The notes beneath the pieces are model-generated. The model worked only from the letters and a program-made list of their open reading frames with translations, was not told the origin of the DNA and made no database searches. A DNA stretch of 64,000 bases from Reichenbachiella agariperforans. Its GTDB lineage: Bacteria > Bacteroidota > Bacteroidia > Cytophagales > Cyclobacteriaceae. Within the stretch, counting starts at the first letter, position 1. Each line of letters opens with the position of its first letter. Position numbers and translations under genes: made by a program. Shown here piece by piece: positions 38,093 through 46,854 of this stretch. The stretch lies in assembly GCF_900142205.1 (NCBI RefSeq), contig NZ_FRAA01000004.1, positions 62,001 to 126,000 on the forward strand, read 5' to 3'.

Positions 38093-39409
38093 TTGGATAT
38101 TCAATTAGATCAAATCTCAAAGACAGAAGCCCTTATTAAAGTTAATTTAAAAGAGGCTGATTATCAACCTAATGTTGAGGCAAAGATCAAGGACTACAGC
38201 AAGAAAGCCACTATCAAAGGTTTCAGACAAGGAAAAGTACCCAAGCCTGTAATCCAAAAGATGTACGGCAAATCTATTTTGGTAGAAGAAATCAACCAGT
38301 TGGTCTCTGCTAAAATCATGGAGTATATCCGTGAGAATAAAATCGAGCTACTAGGCGAACCCCTACCTAACCAAGAGCAAATCGAGACAATCAATTGGGA
38401 AGATTCAAAAGATTTTGAGTTCGAATACAACATCGGAATCGCTCCAGAATTCGAAGTGAAGGCTGACAAAAAAGTCAAAGTAGACACTTTCACAATCAAA
38501 GTGGATGACAAGTTGATGACAGAGACCTTGGACAATCTCAAAAATCAGTTTGGCGAAATGACCAACCCAGAGACTTCCGAGGAAGGGGATTCGCTATACG
38601 GATTCATTCAAACAGAATCCACTGAAGAAGAACCTGCTGGCAACACACTCGACTTGAAAGAAGTAGAGAAAAAAGACCAAAAGAAATTCATCGGTAAAAA
38701 ATCAGGGGACGTAGTAGAATTCGATCCAGCTAAATCTATTAAGAATGATGCGGCTAGAGATCAATTCTTAGGCGAGCACAAAGAGCTGGCTGGCAAAATC
38801 AAATTTGAGATCAAAAATATCAACCGTGTGATCCCCGCTGATCTGAACCAAGACATGTTCGACAAAGTATTCGGCAAAGACGCAGTAAAATCAGAAGAGG
38901 AGTTCATCGAGAAAGTAAAATCTACAATCGGTGAAAACTATAGCAAAGAAACTGATGGCTATACACAACTCAAGATCAGAGACGCATTCATCGAGAACAC
39001 TAAGATCGAATTGCCGGACGAGTTCTTGAAGAGATGGTTAAAGATCTCCAACAAGGATATCACAGACGAGCAGATCGAACAAGAGTATCCGCTCTACACC
39101 AATGATCTCAAATGGTCAATGATCAAGAGCAAATTGGCCAAAGCCAATGACATCAAAGTAGAACACGAAGATGTAGTCAACGAAGCGAAAAATATGATTC
39201 GCCAACAATTCGGGTCTATGGGCATGTCAGAGCAAATGGAAGCGAATATCGACGCATTCACTGACAACTACCTACAGTCTGACGAAGGCAAAAACTACAT
39301 GAAATTGCAGGAAACTGTCTTCAACGAAAAGATCATTAGTTTCTTGAAAGAGAATGTCACCATCAAGTCAAAAGAAGTGACCGCAGAAGAATACAGAGAA
39401 AAAGCATAA
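38093..39409 (+). CDS. tig: Trigger factor (ribosome-associated chaperone, PPIase)
   Basis: About 439 residues. The frame is open far upstream through the tRNA and its terminator, but the family start is MDIQLDQ-like: I take the TTG at 38093 (TTG GAT ATT), since no ATG lies between the terminator and the conserved sequence 'ISKTEALIKVNLKEADYQPN'. The N-terminal ribosome-binding domain has the signature 'KGFRQGKVPKPVI'. The PPIase domain lies near the middle and a helical C-terminal domain follows. It assists folding of nascent chains. It precedes clpP and clpX, the order found in many bacteria. A terminator follows, so the three genes are not one uninterrupted transcript. Confidence 0.92.
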   Translation: MDIQLDQISKTEALIKVNLKEADYQPNVEAKIKDYSKKATIKGFRQGKVPKPVIQKMYGKSILVEEINQLVSAKIMEYIRENKIELLGEPLPNQEQIETINWEDSKDFEFEYNIGIAPEFEVKADKKVKVDTFTIKVDDKLMTETLDNLKNQFGEMTNPETSEEGDSLYGFIQTESTEEEPAGNTLDLKEVEKKDQKKFIGKKSGDVVEFDPAKSIKNDAARDQFLGEHKELAGKIKFEIKNINRVIPADLNQDMFDKVFGKDAVKSEEEFIEKVKSTIGENYSKETDGYTQLKIRDAFIENTKIELPDEFLKRWLKISNKDITDEQIEQEYPLYTNDLKWSMIKSKLAKANDIKVEHEDVVNEAKNMIRQQFGSMGMSEQMEANIDAFTDNYLQSDEGKNYMKLQETVFNEKIISFLKENVTIKSKEVTAEEYREKA

Positions 39410-39437
39410 ACTTTTGCACATTAAGATCGTCTAATAG

Positions 39438-39470
39438 AAAAGTCCTTTGATATAAGGGCTTTTTTTGTTT
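39438..39470 (+). terminator. Terminator after tig
   Basis: AAAAGTCCT and AGGGCTTTT (39455-39463) form a stem with one G-T pair and an eight-base loop, followed by a long T-rich run. It lies about 30 bp past the tig stop and 30 bp before the clpP start. Confidence 0.8.
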
Positions 39471-39499
39471 TTTTGTATCTGTAATATAAAAACTGAATA

Positions 39500-40174
39500 A
39501 TGGACAAGAAGGAGTTTAGAGATTTTGCCGTAAAGGGCCAAAACATAAATGGAAATACATTCGATCAGTACACTGGACATATAGAAAATATGACCCGTGC
39601 TGTCATCGAAGAGCGACCTACCAACTTTAGAGAAATCGACGTGTTCTCACGGTTGATCATGGACAGAATCATCTTCTTAGGCACTGGAGTAGATGACAAT
39701 ATCGCTAACATCATTACGGCACAGTTGCTTTTCTTAGAGTCTGTAGATGCAAAAAAAGACATCCTGCTCTATGTCAATAGCCCAGGAGGATCTGTCTACG
39801 CTGGACTAGGCATCTACGACACCATGAACTATGTCAATCCAGACATCAACACGATCTGTACAGGACTGGCAGCATCTATGGGTGCAGTATTGCTCGCTGG
39901 CGGAGCTGCAAAGAAACGTGCTGCACTACCGCACGCTAGGATCATGATTCACCAGCCAATGGCAGGCATGCAGGGTCAAGCTTCTGATATGGAGATTTCG
40001 TTGAAACAAACACTCTCTGTAAAAGAAGACCTTTACAAAATCCTGTCTCACCACAGTGGCAAAACTTATGAAGAAATCGAGAGAGATTCTGACCGAGACT
40101 ACTGGATGAGAGCCGATGAAGCAAAGAAATATGGCTTAATCGATGAAGTACTGGAGAGAGACTCGAAAAAATAA
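39500..40174 (+). CDS. clpP: ATP-dependent Clp protease proteolytic subunit
   Basis: 224 residues, normal length. The catalytic Ser is S126 in '[10 protein letters not shown]' and the His is H151 in 'MIHQPMAG'; the Asp lies in '[10 protein letters not shown]' near residue 196. The family substrate-channel motif '[14 protein letters not shown]' is present. It forms the tetradecameric chamber that degrades proteins unfolded by ClpX, encoded 27 bp downstream. The first 35 residues ([18 protein letters not shown]) are longer than in the E. coli mature enzyme, as is usual in Bacteroidota. Confidence 0.98.
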   Translation: MDKKEFRDFAVKGQNINGNTFDQYTGHIENMTRAVIEERPTNFREIDVFSRLIMDRIIFLGTGVDDNIANIITAQLLFLESVDAKKDILLYVNSPGGSVYAGLGIYDTMNYVNPDINTICTGLAASMGAVLLAGGAAKKRAALPHARIMIHQPMAGMQGQASDMEISLKQTLSVKEDLYKILSHHSGKTYEEIERDSDRDYWMRADEAKKYGLIDEVLERDSKK

Positions 40175-40201
40175 TTAGTATATTTAAAGAAAGAAGAGGA
40201 A

Positions 40202-41431
40202 ATGGCACAAGTAACATGTTCGTTTTGCGGGAGGAATAAAAAAGATGTGGATTTGATGATATCGGGCATTCATGCGCACATATGCGACAAGTGTATCACC
40301 CAAGCCAATCAGATTCTCAGCGAAGAATCGAAGACTAAAAATGACATTTCCTCTCCTAGCTTTAATCTGATCAAGCCTAAAGACATGAAGTCTCATCTCG
40401 ATCAATATGTAATCGGTCAAGATGAGGCCAAAAAGGTCATTTCTGTAGCGGTGTACAACCACTACAAGCGTCTCATGCAAGAGAACAAAGATGATGATGT
40501 CAGAATTGAAAAATCAAACATCATCATGGTGGGAGAGACCGGTACAGGAAAAACCTATCTCGCTCGTTCGTTGGCCAAAATCCTACAGGTACCCTTCTGT
40601 ATAGCCGACGCAACGGTACTAACAGAGGCCGGCTATGTAGGAGAAGATGTAGAAAGTATCTTAACAAGACTACTACAGGCCGCTGACTATGATGTAGAAT
40701 CTGCAGAGCGTGGAATCGTATATATAGATGAATTGGACAAAATTGCCAGAAAATCTGACAACCCATCCATCACCAGAGATGTAAGCGGCGAAGGCGTACA
40801 ACAGGCACTCCTTAAGCTCCTCGAAGGAACTTCTGTCAATGTCCCTCCACAAGGAGGCAGAAAGCACCCAGACCAAAAGATGATCACTGTCAATACAGAG
40901 AACATTCTATTCATCTGTGGTGGTGCATTTGACGGGATCACGAGAAACATTGGTTCGAGACTCAATACTCGTCCACTTGGCTTTAGTGCTTCGGCTCAAG
41001 AAAAAACTGAAGAAGTAAACAAAGACAATCTACTCAAATTCATTACAGCTCAAGATTTGAAATCATTTGGGCTGATCCCAGAGTTGATCGGGCGACTACC
41101 TGTATTGACACACCTCAATCCACTAGATGCCAATGCACTGAAAAAAATCTTGACTGAGCCAAAAAATGCACTAGTCAAACAGTACACTAAGCTCTTCGAG
41201 ATGGAGGATGTAGAGATAGAGTTCAAGAAAACAGCACTTGACTACATCGTCGAGAAAGCACTAGAATACAAACTAGGTGCAAGAGGTCTCAGATCGATCT
41301 GTGAATCTATCGTCAACGATGCGATGTTCGAGATTCCTTCGGATACCAAAACCAAGAAACTCGTCATCAACAAAGCCTACGCTGAAGAAAAATTTGAGAA
41401 ATCAAAAATCAACAAGCTCAAGGTCGCCTAG
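40202..41431 (+). CDS. clpX: ATP-dependent Clp protease ATP-binding subunit ClpX
   Basis: 409 residues, normal length. An N-terminal C4 zinc domain (C6, C9, C28, C31) binds substrates and adaptors. The AAA+ module has Walker A GETGTGKT (111-118), Walker B '[12 protein letters not shown]' and the sensor/arginine-finger region '[18 protein letters not shown]'. 'ELIGRLPV' (the RKH/pore region) and the C-terminal small domain follow. It unfolds tagged proteins and feeds ClpP. It starts 27 bp after clpP and is followed by a strong terminator. Confidence 0.98.
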   Translation: MAQVTCSFCGRNKKDVDLMISGIHAHICDKCITQANQILSEESKTKNDISSPSFNLIKPKDMKSHLDQYVIGQDEAKKVISVAVYNHYKRLMQENKDDDVRIEKSNIIMVGETGTGKTYLARSLAKILQVPFCIADATVLTEAGYVGEDVESILTRLLQAADYDVESAERGIVYIDELDKIARKSDNPSITRDVSGEGVQQALLKLLEGTSVNVPPQGGRKHPDQKMITVNTENILFICGGAFDGITRNIGSRLNTRPLGFSASAQEKTEEVNKDNLLKFITAQDLKSFGLIPELIGRLPVLTHLNPLDANALKKILTEPKNALVKQYTKLFEMEDVEIEFKKTALDYIVEKALEYKLGARGLRSICESIVNDAMFEIPSDTKTKKLVINKAYAEEKFEKSKINKLKVA

Positions 41432-41453
41432 TAAGCAGCGATTAACGAAATAG

Positions 41454-41483
41454 AAAGCTCTTGATAATTCAAGAGCTTTTTTT
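41454..41483 (+). terminator. Rho-independent terminator of clpX
   Basis: A perfect 11-bp stem, AAAGCTCTTGA with TCAAGAGCTTT around TAAT, followed by seven T. It starts 22 bp past the clpX stop. It overlaps an open frame that would lengthen the next gene, so that extension is not coding. Confidence 0.95.
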
Positions 41484-41574
41484 ATATCAAAAAAACAAAC
41501 TAGTACACGTACAAGCATGCGTGAAAGGCTCTTCCAAATCTCAGCATCAACACCTATCTTCGTACGAAAAACCT

Positions 41575-42372
41575 ATGCCAGATCATCAATACCACGAGAA
41601 AAAAAACAACCTATTCCTGATACTGGCTGGTATATTCATTATGAATGCGCTACTCGCAGAAATTCTGGGTGTAAAGATTTTCTCTCTCGAAAAGATGCTA
41701 GACATACCTCCTGCTCAAATCAACTTTTTTGGGCAGATGAACCTAGACTTCAACCTCACGGCTGGCGCCATACTCTGGCCCATAGTTTTCATCACAACTG
41801 ACATCATCAACGAGTATTTTGGTAAAAAGGGCGTTCGAAAAATCAGCTTCCTGACCGTCGGACTTATCGCATTAGCATTCCTACTTATCTATCTGATCAC
41901 ACTACTTCCGCCTGCTAATTTCTGGATGCAGTATAATGATCAAGACTCTAGCGGCAATTCCTTTAATGTGAACTATGCTTACAAACTTATTTTTCAGCAA
42001 GGATTAGGCATCATGGTCGGTTCTTTAGTTGCTTTTCTAGTAGGTCAATTACTGGATGTATTCATTTTTCAAAAACTTCGCCGTATCACCGGATCTGGAA
42101 AAATCTGGCTGAGAGCCACAGGGAGCACCCTCGTGTCACAGTTCATAGATAGCTTTGTCGTACTATTCATCGCTTTCTACATCTGGGGGACTTGGCCGCT
42201 AGAGCAAGTGATTGCTATCGGCATCATCAACTATATCTACAAATTCTCGGTTGCTATTCTACTCACTCCTATGATCTATGTAGGACATGGCATCATCGAT
42301 CGTTATCTGGGCAAAAAAAATGCTGAACTCTTGGCTGCAGAGGCCGCTGAGTCCAGCAAAAACTTACTTTGA
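41575..42372 (+). CDS. Queuosine-precursor transporter (YhhQ/VUT family)
   Basis: About 265 residues from the ATG at 41575 (MPDHQYHEKKNN); the open frame upstream runs through the clpX terminator and is not used. Six or so hydrophobic segments and the family patterns 'ILAGIFIMNALLAEILGVKIF', 'LWPIVFITTDIINEYFGKKG' and 'STLVSQFIDSFVVLFIAFYI' match the YhhQ/VUT family, which imports preQ0 or related deazapurines. The role fits with queE at 8015 and queA at 43668 in the same window, although the bacterium then has both synthesis and salvage. It is convergent with menC. Confidence 0.85.
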   Translation: MPDHQYHEKKNNLFLILAGIFIMNALLAEILGVKIFSLEKMLDIPPAQINFFGQMNLDFNLTAGAILWPIVFITTDIINEYFGKKGVRKISFLTVGLIALAFLLIYLITLLPPANFWMQYNDQDSSGNSFNVNYAYKLIFQQGLGIMVGSLVAFLVGQLLDVFIFQKLRRITGSGKIWLRATGSTLVSQFIDSFVVLFIAFYIWGTWPLEQVIAIGIINYIYKFSVAILLTPMIYVGHGIIDRYLGKKNAELLAAEAAESSKNLL

Positions 42373-42487
42373 CAATTTTGAAAAGCATATTTACGAACCT
42401 TTATTCGCATATACATTTAAGTAAAACTGCCTAATAGGGTTTCAATTATCAACATTTTTCGATCAAAGCGTCGTATAGAACGACTGG

Positions 42488-43582
42488 TTACTTCCCGAAG
42501 AGTAGCGGAGAAAGGTCCCATGAACGGTTCTGATGATAGTATATAAACTGCCCTTCCATAGTCAGAGGTGCGTGAAAGTTATTCGTATAGAGCTGACCTG
42601 TCCCTAAACCTTGATAGCTTAAATCTGAATATTCGGCCGTAAACTGACATATAGCATTGAGTCCCACATTGGATTCCAAAGCTGAGGTGATCCACCAGTC
42701 AATCCCTAACTCCTCTGCCAAAGAAATCCACTCAGCAGTTGCCTTGAAGCCTCCTAACAAAGATGGTTTCAGAATGATAAATGGAGGTTCGATCCCTGAC
42801 AGCAAGCTTCTTTTTTCTCTCAGATCAAAAACACCTATTAGCTCTTCATCTAGTGCTACAGGTACAGGTGAACGTTTGCAAGTCAACTGCATCGCATGAA
42901 ACTGTCGAGGCATAATCGGCTGTTCTATCGAATGCAAGTCGAACTGAGCCAATTCATCTAATCGTTTCAAAACCTCTTGCGTCTGAAAAGCGCCGTTCGC
43001 ATCCACTCGCAACGTCAAATCAGCAGCAGAAAACCGCTTACGAATAGAGGACAGCAACTTCTTCTCCGTTTCAAAATCTATGGCGCCTATCTTCATTTTG
43101 ATACAGCGAAACCCCGCCTGAAGTTTCTCCTCTATTTGTTTTAGCATGAAGGACTCATCCCCCATCCATATCAATCCATTGATCGGGATTTTTCGCTCTT
43201 GGGTATAAAAATCATTTTCAAATATCTGAAACTGCCCACCATGTACCAAGTCAAGCAATGCGGTCTCTAAACCAAAACGGATAGCGGGTTTAGTTACCTC
43301 TACCACTCGTGCTACGAGTGCATATACTTCCCCTTCAGTTTTAGGCAGTTTATGGTTCTTCAATTCCTCAGCGAGTTGCTCTAGCTCATTCTCGAAATCC
43401 AGTTGGTAATCAAAACTCAATCGCTCGATCACACTAACTTCCCCATAGCCAAAAACCTTGGGTCGTTCACTATGAGAAATTTTCAATATCCAAGCATCTT
43501 TGGTCTTCATAACCCCACGAGAGGTCCCTGCATCGAACTTGAATTGCAAGGTATGTTTGGTAAACTTTAGATTAAATGACAT
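42488..43582 (-). CDS. menC: o-Succinylbenzoate synthase (enolase superfamily)
   Basis: About 364 residues from the ATG at 43582; the 50 open codons upstream overlap the start of queA and are not coding. It belongs to the enolase superfamily: 'CIKMKIGAID' supplies the catalytic Lys-x-Lys, 'LRVDANGAFQ' an Asp ligand, and 'EQPIMPRQF' and 'ALDEELIG' further metal ligands. The C-terminal 'ILKPSLLGGFKATAEWI' and 'WWITSALESNVGLNAI' are the Bacteroidota MenC pattern. It dehydrates SHCHC to o-succinylbenzoate in menaquinone synthesis. Related dipeptide epimerases are the main alternative. No other men gene is in the window. Confidence 0.88.
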   Translation of the reverse strand: MSFNLKFTKHTLQFKFDAGTSRGVMKTKDAWILKISHSERPKVFGYGEVSVIERLSFDYQLDFENELEQLAEELKNHKLPKTEGEVYALVARVVEVTKPAIRFGLETALLDLVHGGQFQIFENDFYTQERKIPINGLIWMGDESFMLKQIEEKLQAGFRCIKMKIGAIDFETEKKLLSSIRKRFSAADLTLRVDANGAFQTQEVLKRLDELAQFDLHSIEQPIMPRQFHAMQLTCKRSPVPVALDEELIGVFDLREKRSLLSGIEPPFIILKPSLLGGFKATAEWISLAEELGIDWWITSALESNVGLNAICQFTAEYSDLSYQGLGTGQLYTNNFHAPLTMEGQFIYYHQNRSWDLSPLLFGK

Positions 43583-43617
43583 GAGGCTAAGTACAGAATA
43601 AAATCGGACAATCTCAT

Positions 43618-43625
43618 CAAATTTA
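43618..43625 (-). promoter_or_regulatory. Bacteroidota-type -7 box for menC
   Basis: On the minus strand this reads TAAATTTG, an exact TAnnTTTG match, giving a leader of about 30 nt before the ATG at 43582. The -33 position lacks a TTG. The region is shared with the divergent queA start at 43668, so the two transcripts begin in the same 85 bp. Confidence 0.4.
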
Positions 43626-43667
43626 GCGCAGAAAACGAGAATTTTGACTTTTGAACAAGAACTGATT

Positions 43668-44861
43668 ATGGTCAACAATAACACAGACTTAGCACAATAC
43701 CTTTTTGATCTCCCAGATGAAAAAATTGCCAAACATCCGCTAAAAGATCGTGATGCATCTAAGTTACTCGTCTATAAAAACGACACCATCCACCATGACC
43801 ACTTCCGAAACCTGTTAGATCATGTTCCTACCGACGCGACGCTCTTCCTCAACAACACCAAGGTCATCGCAGCGCGCCTTTACTTCCAGAAAAATACAGG
43901 AGCCAAAATCGAAGTTTTCCTCACAGAACCAATCTCTCCTCACACGGCATTCGAGCCTGCCTTAAAAGCAAAAAAAACCTGCATCTGGAAATGCATGATC
44001 GGCAACCTCAAAAAATGGAAAGACAATACAAGTATTTACTTGACCCTCGGCGCGATCAATCTGGAAGCCAAACTTCTAGATCGTTCTCACGGCCTAGTCG
44101 AGTTCTGCTGGGACACAGCCGACGAGTTCCTAATGGTCATAGAGGCAGCAGGCCATGTCCCTCTCCCGCCATATCTAAATCGAGCACAGGAGTCTGAAGA
44201 TAAATACCGATACCAAACCGTGTTCTCCGAAAAAGAAGGAGCCGTAGCTGCTCCCACAGCTGGTTTACACTTCACCGATAGCATCTTAGATACAATCCGC
44301 TCCAAAGGACACGTCGTGGATCAACTAACACTACATGTCAGCGCAGGAACGTTCCGTCCGATCAAAACTGAGGACTTTACCGAGCACGACATGCACAATG
44401 AGCGCATCATTATCTATAGGCATAACCTCATAAACATCCTTGAAAGCAAAGGACCAATAGTAGCAGTAGGCACTACCGCCATGCGTACACTCGAAAGCAC
44501 ATACTGGTATGGAGCTCTCCTTTCTAAGGAGTTAACTAAAGACTTCAAGGTCGATCAACATACTGCCTATCGAGAAGAGCTCGCTGGTATTAGTCTAGAG
44601 ACGGCTACTCAGGCCATCATACATCAAATGGATCAGTTAGGTATCGACGAATTACACGGAGAAACAGAGATTTTCATCTACCCAGGCTATGATTTCAAAG
44701 TGGTGCAAGGGCTTTTCACGAACTTTCATATGCCTAGCTCTACGCTAGTATTGTTAGTGGCTGCCTTTCTCGGGTCGGATTGGCGAAAAATCTATAATGA
44801 AGCACTGAGTCATGACTATCGTTTTTTAAGCTACGGAGACTCTTCTCTATTATTAAGGTAA
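43668..44861 (+). CDS. queA: tRNA preQ1(34) S-adenosylmethionine ribosyltransferase-isomerase
   Basis: About 397 residues from the ATG at 43668 (MVNNNTDLAQYLFDLPDEKI). It transfers and isomerises the ribosyl group of SAM to preQ1-modified tRNA, making epoxyqueuosine at position 34. Motifs: 'HPLKDRDASKLLVY', 'LFLNNTKVIAARL', 'GAVAAPTAGLHFT' and the C-terminal 'NFHMPSSTLVLLVAAFLG', all diagnostic. Length is slightly above the usual ~350, partly through inserted segments. It is divergent from menC and followed by the Spy-like gene. Confidence 0.95.
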   Translation: MVNNNTDLAQYLFDLPDEKIAKHPLKDRDASKLLVYKNDTIHHDHFRNLLDHVPTDATLFLNNTKVIAARLYFQKNTGAKIEVFLTEPISPHTAFEPALKAKKTCIWKCMIGNLKKWKDNTSIYLTLGAINLEAKLLDRSHGLVEFCWDTADEFLMVIEAAGHVPLPPYLNRAQESEDKYRYQTVFSEKEGAVAAPTAGLHFTDSILDTIRSKGHVVDQLTLHVSAGTFRPIKTEDFTEHDMHNERIIIYRHNLINILESKGPIVAVGTTAMRTLESTYWYGALLSKELTKDFKVDQHTAYREELAGISLETATQAIIHQMDQLGIDELHGETEIFIYPGYDFKVVQGLFTNFHMPSSTLVLLVAAFLGSDWRKIYNEALSHDYRFLSYGDSSLLLR

Positions 44862-44938
44862 TTTTTTACCCCAACCGCAAGTTGTTGTTTGACTTGTCAT
44901 CTAAAGAGTAAATAGATAAACAATTAAACACTAACGAA

Positions 44939-45397
44939 ATGAAAAAGAGAATCTTCAACACCGCATTCATGCTACTAGCCGTAGCGGGTACTGTACTAGC
45001 ACAGCACACAGACAAAAGAAGCAACGGTCCCAAATCTGAAATGAGAGAAGGCAAAAAAGCCAGCCCAATCGAAAGACTAGCAGACAGACTGGAACTCACT
45101 CCAGAACAAACAGAACAAGTAGAAGCTATCCAGTTAAAATCTGCTAAAGCAAATCAGTCTGTACATAATCAGATCAACGAACTAGAAGCCAAACTACAAA
45201 CCCTAACGACTGCTGAAACACCAAACAAAAAAGCAATCACGAATACAGCCAACCAAATCAGTGAGCTGAAAGGGGAACTCTTCTTAAGTAAAACAATGGC
45301 TAAACTAGAGATTAGATCAATGTTGAATGATGAACAAAAGCTCAAATTCGACAGAGTAAAAAGCGAAAGACAAGGCAAGCCAAAGCATCACAACTAA
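44939..45397 (+). CDS. Periplasmic Spy/CpxP-like protein
   Basis: 152 residues, with a signal peptide (MKKRIFNTAFMLLAVAGTVLAQ) and a soluble, charged, helical mature part. The segment 'ADRLELTPEQTEQVEAIQLK' has the LTxxQ motif of Spy/CpxP and zinc-resistance-associated periplasmic chaperones, and a second similar element, 'SMLNDEQKLKFDRV', lies near the C-terminus. Length and layout fit that family. The gene is the first of four: this protein, an ECF sigma factor, a small TM protein and a membrane-anchored relative of this one. An envelope-stress or metal-sensing role is inferred from context. Confidence 0.8.
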   Translation: MKKRIFNTAFMLLAVAGTVLAQHTDKRSNGPKSEMREGKKASPIERLADRLELTPEQTEQVEAIQLKSAKANQSVHNQINELEAKLQTLTTAETPNKKAITNTANQISELKGELFLSKTMAKLEIRSMLNDEQKLKFDRVKSERQGKPKHHN

Positions 45398-45451
45398 GTT
45401 GACTAAATTGATCTAGTAAGTCCCTTCGTTTTAAAAACTAAATTAGCCCCC

Positions 45452-46018
45452 TTGGAAGACGCTCTGCTCGTACTGCAACTCCAGCAACATGATGAAACAG
45501 CCTTCAAATTACTATTTGATCGCTATGCCAAGATGGTGTATAACACTGCTTTGAATTTCTTGCAAGTGCAAGAAGATGCAGAAGAAGTGACGCAGGACGT
45601 CTTCCTAGAGGTGCATCATAAAATAGACCAGTTCGAAGGGAAATCCAGTATCAAAACATGGATTTACAGAATCACGTGTAACAAAGCCCTTGAACGCATT
45701 CGCAGTGCAAAAAGAAAAAAGCGTTTTGCTTTCTTTGTCTCTGTAGATGATGCCAATCTTCAAAACACCATCATAGATCATCCTGGTGTAGACGAAGAGC
45801 ACAAAGAAAAAATGGCATTGATCCAACGCCTTTTGGGAGGCTTGGCCGAAAACCAAAGAGTCGCCTTTACACTGTTTCATATGGAAGGACTTACGTATCA
45901 AGAAATCACAAAAGTCATGAACATTTCTTTGTCCTCCGTAGAGTCATTGATGTTTAGAGCAAAGAGCAATTTGAAAAAGAAACTATCCACTACAAATCTA
46001 TTCGAAGATGAAAAATGA
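45452..46018 (+). CDS. ECF-type RNA polymerase sigma factor
   Basis: 188 residues. Region 2 is 'FKLLFDRYAKMVYNTALNFL' to 'EVTQDVFLEVHHKIDQF' and 'SIKTWIYRITCNKALERIRS'. Region 4 is 'AENQRVAFTLFHMEGLTYQE' and 'MNISLSSVESLMFRAKSNLK', a helix-turn-helix. No region 3, as expected for ECF factors. The start is a TTG at 45452 (MEDALLVLQLQQHDE): the frame has no ATG between a stop at 45404 and the conserved residues. Its stop overlaps the next ATG by 11 bp, a sign of coupling to the putative anti-sigma factor. Confidence 0.92.
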   Translation: MEDALLVLQLQQHDETAFKLLFDRYAKMVYNTALNFLQVQEDAEEVTQDVFLEVHHKIDQFEGKSSIKTWIYRITCNKALERIRSAKRKKRFAFFVSVDDANLQNTIIDHPGVDEEHKEKMALIQRLLGGLAENQRVAFTLFHMEGLTYQEITKVMNISLSSVESLMFRAKSNLKKKLSTTNLFEDEK

Positions 46019-46298
46019 GAAAAGCTATAACCGACTACTGCAAACAGTAGAAGCAACCCAGCAAGCCGAGCCCCCCTCTGGTTTATACCAACGGATACAT
46101 CAAAAAATCAATCAGTCTACACCAGAGATCCGTATCAGTCCATGGCAATACGCCGCAGCTGCTGTACTTCTTCTCATGAACCTATCATGGGTATTCTATG
46201 CACAGACGACTACTCCCTCCGAGCAGTCCGAAACAGAGCTAAGTACACTGATCGTTGATGAATATAATCTAGAAACACCCGAATACTACAACTATTAA
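46008..46298 (+). CDS. Single-pass membrane protein, putative anti-sigma factor
   Basis: 96 residues. A short cytoplasmic N-terminus of about 40 residues (NRLLQTVEATQQAEPPSGLY) precedes one membrane helix, 'WQYAAAAVLLLMNLSWVFYA', and a Thr/Ser/Glu-rich periplasmic tail. It overlaps the ECF sigma gene by 11 bp, and position and topology are those of a minimal anti-sigma factor. It has no HxxxCxxC zinc motif and is much shorter than RseA-type proteins, closer in size to CnrY (about 95 residues). The role is inferred from context. Confidence 0.75.
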   Translation: MKNEKSYNRLLQTVEATQQAEPPSGLYQRIHQKINQSTPEIRISPWQYAAAAVLLLMNLSWVFYAQTTTPSEQSETELSTLIVDEYNLETPEYYNY

Positions 46299-46310
46299 TC
46301 GACACACCAA

Positions 46311-46775
46311 ATGAAATCTACAACATACAACACACTCAAAAACATCCTCATAGGTGCACTCATTGTTATCAATTTGGGATGTGTCTGGTTCATATTTCAG
46401 GATCACCGCAAAATGCAGGACGCTCCTCGTGATAGACAAAAAGGAAGGTTTGAAGCCAAACTTAAAAAAGACATCGGACTAGATGATGCGCAGGTGAAAG
46501 CCTTCATGGAAATGAAAAAGAAACACATGCAAGAGATGCACATCAAGATGAGTCGGGTACAAGATCTACGAAAAAAGATGTTTGATGGTCTGGACAATCC
46601 CAACTTCAACATCGACGCACAGACGGACAGCATTGCTCAATCACAAAAAGAACTGGACATGATGGTGTTTGCGCATTTTAGAGAGCTCAAAACAATCTGT
46701 AGGCCTGATCAATATGAAGCGTTTGATAAAGCCATGGAAAGAATACAAGCCCGTATTAACAAAAAAAAGTTCTAA
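46311..46775 (+). CDS. Membrane-anchored Spy/CpxP-like (CnrX-like) periplasmic protein
   Basis: 154 residues with an N-terminal membrane anchor (LIGALIVINLGCVWFIF) and no cleavage site, then a helical periplasmic domain. 'DIGLDDAQVKAFMEMKKKHM' then QEMHIKMSRVQDLRKKMF resembles the metal-resistance/Spy fold and is unusually rich in Met and His; 'HFRELKTICRPDQYEAFDKA' completes the repeat. It starts 12 bp after the small TM protein. Together with the ECF sigma and the putative anti-sigma factor it recalls the CnrYXH cobalt-nickel signalling system, where CnrX is such a sensor. That analogy is inference, and no metal exporter is adjacent. Confidence 0.8.
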   Translation: MKSTTYNTLKNILIGALIVINLGCVWFIFQDHRKMQDAPRDRQKGRFEAKLKKDIGLDDAQVKAFMEMKKKHMQEMHIKMSRVQDLRKKMFDGLDNPNFNIDAQTDSIAQSQKELDMMVFAHFRELKTICRPDQYEAFDKAMERIQARINKKKF

Positions 46776-46854
46776 GGTTTTCCTCACCCGTTTTGGTGTT
46801 AAATCATAGAACTTTATTCATCATTACTGACTAGAAATAGTCAAGACTTAAATC

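Noticed and set aside
41461-41574. Extension of the YhhQ-like frame upstream
   Set aside because: It begins inside the 11-bp clpX terminator stem; the ATG at 41575 gives the family start.
42470-42484. Short inverted repeat GTCGT-ataga-ACGAC before the menC stop side
   Set aside because: Only five pairs and no T-run in either direction; not supportable as a terminator.
43583-43732. Extension of the menC frame upstream
   Set aside because: It overlaps the divergent queA start and has no family similarity; the ATG at 43582 fits MenC.
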